Shown: one piece after another, positions 52,869-62,141 of the stretch
Layout of the letters: each line of letters opens with the position of its first letter
Numbering within the stretch: the first letter of the stretch is position 1
Notes under the pieces: model-generated
Told to the model about the DNA's origin: nothing
The model's database searches: none
The model's input: the letters and a program-made list of their open reading frames with translations, nothing else
Position numbers and translations under genes: made by a program
NCBI RefSeq assembly: GCF_940670765.1
Contig: NZ_CALNVW010000061.1
Coordinates: 1 to 64,000, forward strand
Source: Streptomyces sp. A 4/2
GTDB taxonomy: Bacteria > Actinomycetota > Actinomycetes > Streptomycetales > Streptomycetaceae
Reading direction: 5' to 3'
Length of the DNA: 64,000 nucleotides

Positions 52869-53608
52869 AGGGCCGTGGTCCCCTCGTCTGCGGCAGGTCG
52901 GCTTCCGTGCGCCCGGTCGAGGTCGCGTACGGCCTGGTCGAGCAGAGCCCGCATGGCGCGTTCGGCCGCGGCCGGGTCCTGGTCGCGTACGGCGTCCAGG
53001 ACGGCACGGTGGCTGGGTACGGGGTCCTCGCCGTGCGGCGAGGAGTGCACGATCTCGTCGCGGTGCGCGAGGCCGGACTCGATGACCATCTCCATACGGT
53101 CCAGCAGTTCGTTGTGGGTGGCCGCGAGGAGCGCGCGGTGGAAAGCGAGGTCCGCCTCGACCGCGTGGGTCGCGCCGCCCTCCTGCTCGCTCATGGCGGT
53201 CAGGGCCGCTTCGAGGGCCGCGAGGTCGGTGTCGGTGCGGCGTTCGGCGGCCAGCCGGACGGCGGCCGGCTCGATGATGCCGCGGACCTCACCGAGATCG
53301 CGCAGCAGCCCGAGGTCGGTACCCGTCCCGGTGGCGACCGCGAACTGCCAGCGCAGCACATCCGCGTCCAGGAGGTTCCAGTCGGAGCGGGCGCGGACGA
53401 AGGTTCCGCGCTTCTGGCGGGCATCGACCATTCCCTTGGCCGCCAGGACCTTCAGGGATTCGCGCAGGGTGGTCAGGCTGACGTCCAACTCGCCCTGCAG
53501 CGTCACCAGGTCGAGGGTCGCCCCCTCGGGAATCTCGCCACTCAGCACCCGGCGCGCGAGAGTCTCCACGGTCTGGCCGTGCACTCCGCGACGCGCGTAT
53601 GGCGTCAT
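52865..53608 (-). CDS. GntR-family (FCD subfamily) regulator, DgoR-like
   Basis: This 247-residue regulator has an N-terminal winged helix (ARRVLSGEIPEGATLDL, VSLTTLRESLKVLAAKGMV) and a C-terminal helical FCD ligand-binding domain with the metal-binding pattern DLAFHRALLAATHN and PSHRAVLDAV. It is the second gene of a run that includes the dehydratase, epimerase, aldolase and kinase, so it likely represses this operon and responds to a sugar acid. Confidence 0.9.
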   Translation of the reverse strand: MTPYARRGVHGQTVETLARRVLSGEIPEGATLDLVTLQGELDVSLTTLRESLKVLAAKGMVDARQKRGTFVRARSDWNLLDADVLRWQFAVATGTGTDLGLLRDLGEVRGIIEPAAVRLAAERRTDTDLAALEAALTAMSEQEGGATHAVEADLAFHRALLAATHNELLDRMEMVIESGLAHRDEIVHSSPHGEDPVPSHRAVLDAVRDQDPAAAERAMRALLDQAVRDLDRAHGSRPAADEGTTAL

Positions 53609-53648
53609 GTCTGTGTGCCTTTCTGATGTGCGTCGGGTACGGCGCCGG

Positions 53649-54407
53649 TCAGGCCGAGGCCTTCAGGACGGACCAGCCGCCGTCGACGAGCAGACTGGAT
53701 CCCGTGATGTAGGACGCCTCGTCGGCAGCGAGGAACGCGATGGCTGCCGCTGCCTCCTGGGGCGTTCCGAAGCGCTGCGCGGCGGTCTCGGTGACGCTCT
53801 TCCTGCGGTCCTCCTCCGACACCCGGTCCCAGGCCGCGGTGAGGATGGGACCCGGCAGTACCGCGTTGACCCGCACCTCGGGCCCGTACTCCACCGCGAG
53901 TTGTCCGCACAGGGAGAGCAGCGCGCCCTTGGACGCCGCGTAGGCGGGGTGCCCGGGGATGCCCTTGTGGGCGTGGACGGAGGAGGTGACCACCACCGCG
54001 CCGCGCTGTTCACGCAGGTCGGGCAGGACCGCGCGGAAGCCGAGGAACGCCCCGGTGAGATTCACCGCGAGCTGGCGCTCCCACGAGGCGACGGTCATGT
54101 CGTGCGCGGGGGTGACGTCGACCGTGTAGGCGTTGCTCACCAGGACGCCGACGGGGCCGAAGGTGTGTGCCGCGGAGACGATCCGTGCCCAGTCGCCCTC
54201 GTCCGAGACGTCCGCGCGGACGAAGACGGCCCGGCCGCCCTGTGCGCGGATACCGGCTGCGACGTTCTCGCCGGGGTCCGCGGCGATGTCGGCGAGGACC
54301 ACCGCGGCGCCTTCCTCGGCGAGCCGTTCGGCGGTGGCCGCCCCGATGCCCGAGGCGGCTCCGGTGACCACGGCCACCTTGTCGGCGAAGCGGGTGTTTC
54401 CGTTCAT
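53649..54407 (-). CDS. Short-chain dehydrogenase/reductase
   Basis: This 252-residue classical SDR has VVTGAASGIGAATAERLAEEG (the TGxxxGIG motif), VSNAYTVD, the serine in VVTSSVHAHKG and the catalytic YAASK. The terminal ITGSSLLVDGG is the usual C-terminal signature. Within this operon it may oxidise a sugar or a 2-keto-3-deoxy sugar acid. ATG 54407 has GAGGAG about 13 bases upstream. It is the first gene of the likely operon; GntR starts 40 bases after its stop. Confidence 0.88.
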   Translation of the reverse strand: MNGNTRFADKVAVVTGAASGIGAATAERLAEEGAAVVLADIAADPGENVAAGIRAQGGRAVFVRADVSDEGDWARIVSAAHTFGPVGVLVSNAYTVDVTPAHDMTVASWERQLAVNLTGAFLGFRAVLPDLREQRGAVVVTSSVHAHKGIPGHPAYAASKGALLSLCGQLAVEYGPEVRVNAVLPGPILTAAWDRVSEEDRRKSVTETAAQRFGTPQEAAAAIAFLAADEASYITGSSLLVDGGWSVLKASA

Positions 54408-54504
54408 GGGGCGGGGTCGACTCCTCGGGTGGTGGACTCGGGTGGTGAAGCGGTCGGCTCGGTGCGGTGGTGCGCGTAGGACTCCGCCGACGCGCCCACG
54501 GCAC

Positions 54505-54539
54505 GGGGTCCGGCCTCCTGACCCAGGCGGCCGGACCCC
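54505..54539 (-). terminator. Terminator of the beta-helix protein gene
   Basis: Perfect 11-base stem GGGGTCCGGCC (54505-54515) with 54529-54539, 13-base loop, about 55 bases beyond the stop codon. Confidence 0.6.
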
Positions 54540-54585
54540 TCGTTCCGCTGGTACAGCCTGACGGGGCAACCGGGCCACCGTCAAG

Positions 54586-54598
54586 ATTAATTACTAAT
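54586..54598. promoter_or_regulatory. AT-only dyad upstream of the SDR-GntR-dgoD operon
   Basis: ATTAATTACTAAT, with ATTA/TAAT arms, is exceptional in this GC-rich DNA. TTGACG follows on the minus strand (54584-54579). It overlaps the last codons of the beta-helix gene. Candidate operator for the GntR regulator. Confidence 0.35.
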
Positions 54599-56813
54599 TT
54601 ATCTTCCGGCTTCGGCCCGGACGGCGTCCCGGACGGTGGCTCCCGGTCGCACGGTTCGCGTCGAGCCCGATCCGGTCCATGGGTATCCGCTGGTAGCCGG
54701 AGAGCTGAGCGGCGATCACGTCGTCGTTGCCCAGGGTCGGCTTCCCGTCCACGACCGTCACGACGCCGGGGTCGGCGGTGAGTGTCAGGTTGTGGTCGAC
54801 CGTTCCGTACGTGCGCGCGGACGGGGCGATGCTCAGCGCGGGGACGGAGCAGAGCGCGTTGTACTCGACGACGTCGTACTTCGGGTACGCCGGCTGGTCG
54901 TCGGCGATGGTCACGAGGTGCGGATAGCGCGTCCGCCACGGCTCCTGCTGGTAGGGAACGGCGGCCAGCAGGTCGTACATCCCCCACGCGCCGCCGGGTG
55001 CCAGGTCCCCCGCCGCCCAGTTGAGTCCCCGTTCGTCGAGCGTCACCGAGTGGCTGGACGACAGGATGATGTTGTTGCTGATGGTGTTGTCCCGGCCGCC
55101 GCCGATCTGGAAGGCGGTGTCGACCTTGTAGAAGATGTTGCCGAACGCGGTCGTGCCGCAGAAGCAGTCGTCGAGGTAGATGCCCGAGGCGAAGAGGGAC
55201 CCGCCGCTGCCCACGATGTCGTGCAGGAAGTTGTAGCGGATGACCGTGCCGCGTCCGGTCCACTCCCGGCCCGCGTAGATGGCCCCTGCGTCGTTGGTCT
55301 CCTTCACCACGTCGTTGATCTCGTTGTACTCGATCACGTGGTCGTTGCCGCGGAAGACGATGGCGACGTGCGGCGCATCGTAGATGTGGTTGTTGGCCAC
55401 ATGGTTTCCGACACCGGCGAGTTCGACCGCGGGGCTGTACGTCAGCTGGAGGCGGCTGTAGTCGTGGATCTCGTTGCCCACCACCCGGTTGTTCGCCGGG
55501 GTGAGGGTGGCCCGGTCACCGCCGGCGAGGGCGACGCCACCCTGGCCGGTGGCCTGGATGTGGCAGCCGCGGACCTCGTTGTCCGAACCGCCGCGCGGCC
55601 CGGCCGAGACGCTTGAGTCACCGATCGCGACCGCGCGACCGCCCAGGAGCCGCAGGGTGCAGCCCTCGACCGTGTTGGACGTGCCGTCGGTGATGACGAT
55701 GCCGTCGCTGCGCGACCCCTCGAACGCCAGGTTCGAGAACGTGACGTTCGAGCAGCCGTCGAGGACGGCCATCGGGTCGGCCAGCAGCGACAGTTGCACC
55801 GAAGCGCCGGACAGGTCGCTCGGCGGGTACAGGTACAGCTTCCCGGTGGACCGGTCGAGGTACCACTCGCCAGGAGAGTCGAGCTCCTCCAGCACGTTGT
55901 AGTAGTAGTAACGCTGGCCCGCCTTGACGCTGTACATGCTGGCGGTCCTGGTGGAGATCGTCTGCGCCGCCGGGTCGATCGCCTTGATCTGGAGGTTGCC
56001 GTCGGCCCACTCGTAGAACCAGTAGCCCTGCATCCACACGTCGCTGGTGTCGGCCCAGGTCGACGGCCGGGTGTCGGTGTACTTGAACGTGGCGCCCTTG
56101 GCGAACTCGGCGGCCATCTTGTCGGGGTCGCCGAGGACGCTACGGGGGTTCCCGCCCGGGTCGAGGACCTGGCCGGTGGTGAGGAACCCGGTGCTCGGGT
56201 AGCGGGCGAGGGTCATCGCCTCGCTGTTGAAGAAGAGTTCGGGTGGGGTGACCGAGCGCGGCAGGCCGTAGCCGGCCTGGACGATCTGGCCGTAGTCGGT
56301 GATCCCGAGCGCCTTCAGGTCGAACTCGCGGACGATGTCGCGCGAGCCGGCCGGGAGCCGGTCGCGGATCGCCTCGTCGGTGACCGCCCCGAACCCGGTG
56401 GCGGGGAGGTCCACGCCGCCGACGAGCCGGACCTGTTCGCCGTTGTACGCGGCGTAGGTGACCGGCCCGCCCGGTGTACCGGAGTCCCGCGCGTCGAGGG
56501 TGAAGCTCTGCGTCCGCCGGTACGTGCCGCCCCGGAGGAAGACGGTCACCGGCGCCGTGGCACGGCCACGGGCCGCCCCCCGCCAGGCGCGGACCGCGTC
56601 GCGCGCCTTCTCCAGCGTGGCGAACGGCGCGGCCTGGGTACCCGGGTTCGAGTCCTTCCCGTCCGTAGCCACGAAGAAGGACTTCTGGTCCTCGGCCCGG
56701 CCCCGGCGGGCGCCGGTACCGGCGTAGGCCGGCCCGGCGACGAAGGCTGCGGACGCGCCTACGCCGACGGCCCCGGCGGCCTTGAGAAGATCACGTCGCG
56801 AGAATCTGGACAT
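54594..56813 (-). CDS. Tat-exported right-handed beta-helix protein, probable polysaccharide lyase or hydrolase
   Basis: This 739-residue protein starts with a twin-arginine signal (SRRDLLKAAGAVGVG, cleavage likely near AYAG). The mature N-terminus has the pattern FFVATDGKDSNPGTQAAPFATLEKARDAV typical of beta-helix carbohydrate enzymes; from about residue 350 onwards there are repeated Asn-rich coils (GNHVANNHIYD, HVIEYNEINDVV, DNTISNNIIL) as in pectate-lyase-like parallel beta-helices. The substrate is unknown. It is divergent from the sugar transporter operon, so it probably releases the sugar that operon imports. Confidence 0.85.
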   Translation of the reverse strand: MSRFSRRDLLKAAGAVGVGASAAFVAGPAYAGTGARRGRAEDQKSFFVATDGKDSNPGTQAAPFATLEKARDAVRAWRGAARGRATAPVTVFLRGGTYRRTQSFTLDARDSGTPGGPVTYAAYNGEQVRLVGGVDLPATGFGAVTDEAIRDRLPAGSRDIVREFDLKALGITDYGQIVQAGYGLPRSVTPPELFFNSEAMTLARYPSTGFLTTGQVLDPGGNPRSVLGDPDKMAAEFAKGATFKYTDTRPSTWADTSDVWMQGYWFYEWADGNLQIKAIDPAAQTISTRTASMYSVKAGQRYYYYNVLEELDSPGEWYLDRSTGKLYLYPPSDLSGASVQLSLLADPMAVLDGCSNVTFSNLAFEGSRSDGIVITDGTSNTVEGCTLRLLGGRAVAIGDSSVSAGPRGGSDNEVRGCHIQATGQGGVALAGGDRATLTPANNRVVGNEIHDYSRLQLTYSPAVELAGVGNHVANNHIYDAPHVAIVFRGNDHVIEYNEINDVVKETNDAGAIYAGREWTGRGTVIRYNFLHDIVGSGGSLFASGIYLDDCFCGTTAFGNIFYKVDTAFQIGGGRDNTISNNIILSSSHSVTLDERGLNWAAGDLAPGGAWGMYDLLAAVPYQQEPWRTRYPHLVTIADDQPAYPKYDVVEYNALCSVPALSIAPSARTYGTVDHNLTLTADPGVVTVVDGKPTLGNDDVIAAQLSGYQRIPMDRIGLDANRATGSHRPGRRPGRSRKIN

Positions 56814-56905
56814 GTAGTGCCCTTTCGTAGATACCTACCGGAACCGGGTCCTCGATCCGGGGCGAACAGCGCCTCCGGCCGAGCCCTCGTTACGCGATGC
56901 TCCGG

Positions 56906-56919
56906 CTAATCGATAATCG
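56906..56919. promoter_or_regulatory. CGAT-A-ATCG dyad upstream of the beta-helix gene
   Basis: CTAATCGATAATCG contains CGAT-A-ATCG (perfect) and ATCGAT. Related TATCGATAAGCG sequence occurs near 57079-57090 before the divergent transporter operon, suggesting one regulator for both. The rest of the 307-base gap shows no gene. Confidence 0.45.
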
Positions 56920-57082
56920 CTGAGCGCCAAGTAGCGGGTCGGCGGCGGCGCGTGTCAAGGGATCTTTCAAAACCCGCCGCAAGAAACCGAGTTCACACCC
57001 CTCGCAGGTTGCGAACAGGTAACGCTGCTGTTGCCAACCCTTGACCGCTGCCCGGAACTTCCCCGATGGTGAGGTCGCTATC

Positions 57083-57103
57083 GATAAGCGATAAGCGATA
57101 AGC
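57083..57103. promoter_or_regulatory. Three tandem GATAAGC heptamers before the transporter operon
   Basis: GATAAGC is repeated exactly three times (57083-57103), preceded by TATCGATA (57079-57086) and ending 17 bases before ATG 57121. Probably an operator array; TTGACC at 57041-57046 could be a -35. Confidence 0.55.
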
Positions 57104-57120
57104 GTTCGATGGAGGGTTCG

Positions 57121-58380
57121 ATGGGTTCGGGTTCTCGCCGGCATCTGGTCAAACTGGGTGCTCTCGCCATATCCGCCGCACTGCTCACGGGCTGCTCGAC
57201 CGGCACCGATTCAGCAGGCGGCGGCAAGAACATCCGCATGCTGGTCAACATCACTCCGGTGCTGACCAAGCAGTTCTACAAGGACCTGGTGGCCGGGTAC
57301 GTCGCCGATCACCCCGGAGTGAAGGTCACGATCGAGGCGCCCACCGGCAGGGGCATCGAGGACACGCTGAAGCAGCAACTGGCCGCCGGCAGCCCCCCCG
57401 ACATCCTCGCCGGCGGGCAGAACACGGCTCTCGCCGGACAGATGGCACCGCTGCCCGACGCGCAGTGGGTGAAGGACTCACCGTTCGCGGAGGCGTCCAA
57501 ACTGGACGGCAAGGTCTGGATGGCCGGGACCGGCGTCCAGCTCCAGTCGCTGGTGTTCTACAACAAGGACGCCTTCACCAAGGCCGGTGTCACCTCGACG
57601 CCCAAGACGTTCGACGAGTTCACCGCCGCGCTGCGCAAGCTGAAGAGCGCCGGTTACACGCCGATGCAGACCGGTGGCGAGTGGACCACCGGCGCGCAGG
57701 CCCTGATGATGGCCAACCCGAACGTCATGAACACCGAGCCGCAGTGGTACGCGAAGCGGAACAAGGGCTCCGTGACCTTCGCCGGCAGCAACTACGCCAA
57801 GTTCCTCGACGTCTACCAGTCCTGGATCAAGGACGGCCTGGTTCCCAAGGACGCCAACGGCATCAAGTACCAGGACATGATCAACAACTTCACCGCCGGC
57901 AAGTCGGCGACGATGGTCATGGGCAACTGGCTGGCGGCCTCGCTCGCCGATGCGAAGCCGGGCTTCGACGCGGGCGTGTTCCCCGTGCCCACGTTCGACG
58001 GCTCCACGCCGCCGCAGGCCGCCAACCCGGCCATGCCGTACTCGGTGCTCAAGAGCTCCAAGCACACCGCCGAGGCGATCGACCTGGTCAAGTACCTGGT
58101 CAGTGACAAGAAGGCGGTCACGAAGGGACTGAGCGCGGAGGGCAACTTCCGTACCGGGTACAGCTACAAGGCCACCCCGCTGACCAACGACATCGCGAAG
58201 CTCCTCGACGCCGCCGGCGGCAAGACCGTCGCGATCGGCCCGGGACTGGGCGACAACTCGTCACCGGCGGGCTTCCCCGACGAGCTCAACACCCAGGTCC
58301 AGAGCATGTATCTGGGAACGTCGGCGGACAAGGTGGCGGGGGCCATGGACAAGTGGTGGTCCGCGAATGCGCCCAAGTAA
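57121..58380 (+). CDS. Sugar ABC transporter, substrate-binding lipoprotein (CUT1 type)
   Basis: This 419-residue protein has a lipoprotein signal with lipobox LLTGC (lipidated Cys near residue 23) and the bacterial extracellular solute-binding family 1 fold (PDILAGGQNTALAG, VFYNKDAFTKAGV, FTAGKSATMVMGNW). It captures an oligosaccharide or sugar outside the membrane. ATG 57121 has GGAGGG four to five bases upstream; ATG 57109 is in frame but leaves no room for a ribosome-binding site. It overlaps the first permease gene by 14 bases. Confidence 0.92.
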   Translation: MGSGSRRHLVKLGALAISAALLTGCSTGTDSAGGGKNIRMLVNITPVLTKQFYKDLVAGYVADHPGVKVTIEAPTGRGIEDTLKQQLAAGSPPDILAGGQNTALAGQMAPLPDAQWVKDSPFAEASKLDGKVWMAGTGVQLQSLVFYNKDAFTKAGVTSTPKTFDEFTAALRKLKSAGYTPMQTGGEWTTGAQALMMANPNVMNTEPQWYAKRNKGSVTFAGSNYAKFLDVYQSWIKDGLVPKDANGIKYQDMINNFTAGKSATMVMGNWLAASLADAKPGFDAGVFPVPTFDGSTPPQAANPAMPYSVLKSSKHTAEAIDLVKYLVSDKKAVTKGLSAEGNFRTGYSYKATPLTNDIAKLLDAAGGKTVAIGPGLGDNSSPAGFPDELNTQVQSMYLGTSADKVAGAMDKWWSANAPK

Positions 58381-59347
58381 CGCGACGCTCACCGCTTCTG
58401 GACCGTCGGACAACCCGCCGGTCCAGGAGCGCCCCCGTCGCACTCAGCACACTCCCCCGCGCCCGCTGCGCGTACGCGCCGCCCGCAGCCTGTCCAGCAT
58501 CTTCATGGTCGGCCCCGCACTGGCGGCGGTCGTGGCCTTCATCCTCATCCCCGTCGTGGTCGCCGGACGGCTCAGCTTCACCGACTGGGACGGTTTCTCC
58601 GACAGCTACAAATCCCTGGGCCTGGACAACTACGTCCAGCTGTTCCACGACCCGGGCGTGAAGAACGCGGCGTACGTCACGCTCGTGATCGCGGTGGTCG
58701 GCACCGTGGCCTGCAACGTCCTCGGTCTGGGCCTCGCGGTCATGCTCAACGGCGAGGGGCGCGTCAAAGCGATACTGCGGGGTCTGTTCTTCTACCCGCA
58801 CGTGCTCGGCGCGGTCATCATCGGCTTCCTGTGGTCGGCCATCCTGAGCAGTGAGGGAGCCATCAACACGCTCCTGAGCGCCGCGCACCGCTCGAAGATC
58901 CCGTTCCTGTCCGATCCTCACTGGGCGCTCGCATCGGTCGTCTTCGTGGTGATCTGGTCGACGTTCGGGGTGAACGTGGTCCTCTACCTGGCCGGGCTGC
59001 AGACGATCCCCGAGTCGCTCCTGGAGGCGGCGCGCATCGACGGTGCCTCACGCTGGCAGACGTTCCGCCAGGTCGTGCTGCCGATGCTGGCACCCACGGT
59101 GACGATCAACGTGGTCCTCGTACTCGTCCAACTGCTGCGGGTCTACGACCTGGTACTGGCGATGACCGACGGTGGTCCGGCGGGCCACACGCAGACGTAC
59201 GCGTACCTGGTCCTGTCGGAGTCGTTCCTCAACGGGAAGATCGGCTACGCCTCGGCCCAGAGCATCGTCCTCATGATCGTCATCACGGTGCTCGCCATCG
59301 TGGTCGTGGCGCTGCGCCAGCGCAGCGAGAAGGCGGTGGAACAGTGA
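58367..59347 (+). CDS. Sugar ABC transporter permease 1
   Basis: This 326-residue integral membrane protein has about six helices after a basic 45-residue N-terminus. The ATPase-contacting EAA loop is EAARIDGASRWQTFRQVVLP near residue 222. It pairs with the next permease. No ATPase gene is in the operon, as usual for CUT1 systems in streptomycetes that share MsiK (established for the group, not visible here). Confidence 0.92.
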   Translation: MRPSNATLTASGPSDNPPVQERPRRTQHTPPRPLRVRAARSLSSIFMVGPALAAVVAFILIPVVVAGRLSFTDWDGFSDSYKSLGLDNYVQLFHDPGVKNAAYVTLVIAVVGTVACNVLGLGLAVMLNGEGRVKAILRGLFFYPHVLGAVIIGFLWSAILSSEGAINTLLSAAHRSKIPFLSDPHWALASVVFVVIWSTFGVNVVLYLAGLQTIPESLLEAARIDGASRWQTFRQVVLPMLAPTVTINVVLVLVQLLRVYDLVLAMTDGGPAGHTQTYAYLVLSESFLNGKIGYASAQSIVLMIVITVLAIVVVALRQRSEKAVEQ

Positions 59348-60180
59348 ACCGCAAAGCAGGCAGTCGCGTCGGCTCGGTCATGCTCGGCCTCTTCGCCCTG
59401 GTCATGCTGGTGCCGCTGTACCTCGTGATCGTCAACGCGTTCAAGCCGGAGTCGGCGATCCGTCAACGGCCGTTCTCCGCCGCCCCGGGAGTGCTGTCCA
59501 CGGACCATCTCCGAGCGGCACTGTCGTCACCGGACTACAACATCATCAAGGCGTTCGGCGTCACGGTGATGTTCGTGGTGCTGGTCAACGTGCTGTCCCT
59601 GGCCCTGGCCGGGCCGGCCGCCTATGTCATCGCCCGGGGTACCCGCCGGTGGCACAAGGGGATGCTGCTGGTGTTCCTGGCCGGGCTGTTCATCCCCGGG
59701 CAGGTCCTGGTCATCCCGGTGATCTACGTGCTGCGCTTCACGGGCCTGATGGGCACGATCCCCGGATTCGTCCTGTACGAGGCGACGTTGACCCTGCCGC
59801 TGTCGATGTTCCTGTTCGTGGGCTACATCAAGTCCATCCCCCGGGAGCTCGACGAGGCGGCGCAGATCGACGGCGCGGGCCGGCTGCGCACCTTCTGGCA
59901 GGTGATCTTCCCGCTGATGCAGCCGGTCGTGGTCACCGCGATCGTCCTGCACACCATCGGGGTCTGGACGGACTTCGTGAACCCGCAGATCGTGCTGGGC
60001 CCGACATCGGGTCTGTACACGGTGATGACCGGCGTGTACTCCGCGATCGGTCTGCACACCACCGACCTGTCCGTGGTCTATCCGACGCTGCTGCTGGCCA
60101 TCGCGCCGGTGCTGATCTTCTTCGTGATCATGCAGCGCAAGATCGTCGGCGGCCTCACCGCCGGCGCGACGAAGGGATGA
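59344..60180 (+). CDS. Sugar ABC transporter permease 2
   Basis: This 278-residue MalG-type permease has six helices and the EAA loop DEAAQIDGAGRLRTFWQVIF near residue 170. ATG or GTG 59344 overlaps the first permease stop by four bases. It completes the transmembrane channel. Confidence 0.92.
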   Translation: MNRKAGSRVGSVMLGLFALVMLVPLYLVIVNAFKPESAIRQRPFSAAPGVLSTDHLRAALSSPDYNIIKAFGVTVMFVVLVNVLSLALAGPAAYVIARGTRRWHKGMLLVFLAGLFIPGQVLVIPVIYVLRFTGLMGTIPGFVLYEATLTLPLSMFLFVGYIKSIPRELDEAAQIDGAGRLRTFWQVIFPLMQPVVVTAIVLHTIGVWTDFVNPQIVLGPTSGLYTVMTGVYSAIGLHTTDLSVVYPTLLLAIAPVLIFFVIMQRKIVGGLTAGATKG

Positions 60181-60182
60181 CC

Positions 60183-62141
60183 GTGGGCAAGCACATGGTG
60201 AGCGTGACGGCGTCCGTGCCGGCCTGCGAACCGCCCGCCTGGGCCGTACTGCAACGGCAGTTGTTCTCCGTACTGGACGAGGCATGGCGGGTCTTCGAGG
60301 ACCGGTACTGCCACCCCGAGGGCGGGCTGCGCTTCGACGGGGTACTGGAAGGCCGTGACGGGGCGGACGACTTCTACGAGCCGTTCTTCAACTGGCCGAT
60401 GCTGTACATGCTCGGCGGGTCGGACGACCTGCTCGACGCCAGCAAGAAGCACTGGAACGGCGTCACCCGGCAGCTGTCCGAAGCCGGGTTCCTGGTCGAC
60501 GAGTACGAGCGCGGGTACGACTGGTTCCACCAGGGCGAGTCGCTGCTGATGTTCTACGGGATCTGCGCGGCCGACCCGTCCGACGACACGTTCCGCCGGC
60601 GGGCGCTGCGCTTCGCCGAGCTCTACCTGCCCACCTCGCCCGTCGGCAATGTCGACGGCCCGCGGCGGATCATCACGGCCCCGCACACGGGGGCCGGCGG
60701 GCCGCGCCGCGGCGTGGACGAGGGATGGGCGCAGGGGTACGGCGCGGAACTGACCAACATGAAGCCGTACGGCCTGCCGCTGGAGGATCTGCCCGGCATC
60801 GACAGCTGGGACGACCTGGCCGACCCCGCCAACGCGCGGCGTATGGGCGAGGCGATGGACCGGCGGCTCGGCGACGGCGACGTCGCGGTGAACCTCGCGT
60901 CCACCTCGCTGATCGCCAACGCGTGGCTGTACACGGGCGAGGACCGGTACCGCGACTGGCTCGTCGACTACGTGCAGGCCTGGCGTGACCGGGCCGCCGC
61001 CGCGGACGGCATCGTCCCGGACAACGTGGGCCCCTCCGGGGAGGTCGGTGAGCTGCACGACGGCCGCTGGTACGGCGGCTCGTACGGCTGGACCTGGCCG
61101 CACGGTCTGCACAGCGTCGGCGCGGTCGCTCTCATCGCGGCCATGAACGCCGCGCTGGTCACCGGCGACGACGCGTGGTTCGACCTGGCCCGCGCCCCAC
61201 TGGACCGGGTGCTGGAAGAGGCGACGCGCGGGCCGGTCCGTGACGGGGAATCCAGCATGGCCTCGACCTGGCTCCAGCGCCTCGGGCCCGACGCCGACGC
61301 CGACCTGCAACTGGTGCCCTACCGGAAGGGCATGCACGGCTGGTTCGACCACCAGCCGCTGCAGATCGCCTTCCCGGCCTGGATCTGGTGGTGCTCCGGC
61401 GACCCGCAGGACCGGCAGCGGCTCGACCAGGTGGAGCGCGAGTGCGGCTACGACTGGACGACCGTGCACGCCTTCCGCGACAAGGAGGAGGCCGGGCACG
61501 AAGCTCCGTGGCTCGCCTACCTCGACGGCCGCAACCCCGACTACCCGGCGCGCGCCCTCGGCATGGCGCTGGGGCAGGTCGCCCGCAGGATGGCACTCGT
61601 CCACGAGGACGCGTCGTCGGTCCGCACCGATGACATCCACTGGTGGCAGCGGCTCAATCCCGTGGTGACCGAGATCCTGGTGCAGCTGACCACCGGCGCG
61701 CCCGCCGCCCCCTACAACGGGGGGCTCCAGCAGACCCGGGTGCGCTACTGGGACGCCGACCGCAGCCGTCCCGGCCTGCCGGCCGACGTCGCCGCCCTCG
61801 TCGAGGAGCTCGACGAGACCCGGGTCGGCGTCCAGTTGGTCAACCTGAGCAATACGCGCGAGCGGCGTGTGGTCGTACAGGCCGGCGCGTTCGCCGAGGA
61901 CGGCATCGACCACGTCGTGGTGGACCAGCTCGACGACGGCTATCCCGGCCCGAACCGCGCCTACCGGGCCGATGAGTTCACGACCAGTACCCGGCGCATC
62001 GACGTGCACGACAACCACCTTCTGGTGGTCCTGCCGCCGGGGACCCGGCTCGGCCTGTCCATGCAGGTCCGGCGCCACCAATTCACCCCGAGCCACCCCA
62101 CGTTCGACCGATTCCAGGAGAAGCAGAATGACGACCGATGA
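60183..62141 (+). CDS. Uncharacterised protein, probably an alpha/alpha-toroid carbohydrate-active enzyme
   Basis: I do not recognise the family with certainty. The 652-residue protein has no signal peptide, so it acts in the cytosol, and is rich in Trp, Tyr and acidic residues. Helical segments with YEPFFNWPMLYMLGG, WFHQGESLLMFYGIC, GSYGWTWPHGLHSVG and FDHQPLQIAFPAWIWW recall the (alpha/alpha)6 barrels of intracellular glycosidases and lyases; the last 130 residues look beta-rich. It lies inside the transporter operon, so it probably processes the imported oligosaccharide. GTG 60183 has GAAGGG six bases upstream; ATG 60177 overlaps the permease stop but has no room for a ribosome-binding site. 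Confidence 0.6.
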   Translation: MGKHMVSVTASVPACEPPAWAVLQRQLFSVLDEAWRVFEDRYCHPEGGLRFDGVLEGRDGADDFYEPFFNWPMLYMLGGSDDLLDASKKHWNGVTRQLSEAGFLVDEYERGYDWFHQGESLLMFYGICAADPSDDTFRRRALRFAELYLPTSPVGNVDGPRRIITAPHTGAGGPRRGVDEGWAQGYGAELTNMKPYGLPLEDLPGIDSWDDLADPANARRMGEAMDRRLGDGDVAVNLASTSLIANAWLYTGEDRYRDWLVDYVQAWRDRAAAADGIVPDNVGPSGEVGELHDGRWYGGSYGWTWPHGLHSVGAVALIAAMNAALVTGDDAWFDLARAPLDRVLEEATRGPVRDGESSMASTWLQRLGPDADADLQLVPYRKGMHGWFDHQPLQIAFPAWIWWCSGDPQDRQRLDQVERECGYDWTTVHAFRDKEEAGHEAPWLAYLDGRNPDYPARALGMALGQVARRMALVHEDASSVRTDDIHWWQRLNPVVTEILVQLTTGAPAAPYNGGLQQTRVRYWDADRSRPGLPADVAALVEELDETRVGVQLVNLSNTRERRVVVQAGAFAEDGIDHVVVDQLDDGYPGPNRAYRADEFTTSTRRIDVHDNHLLVVLPPGTRLGLSMQVRRHQFTPSHPTFDRFQEKQNDDR

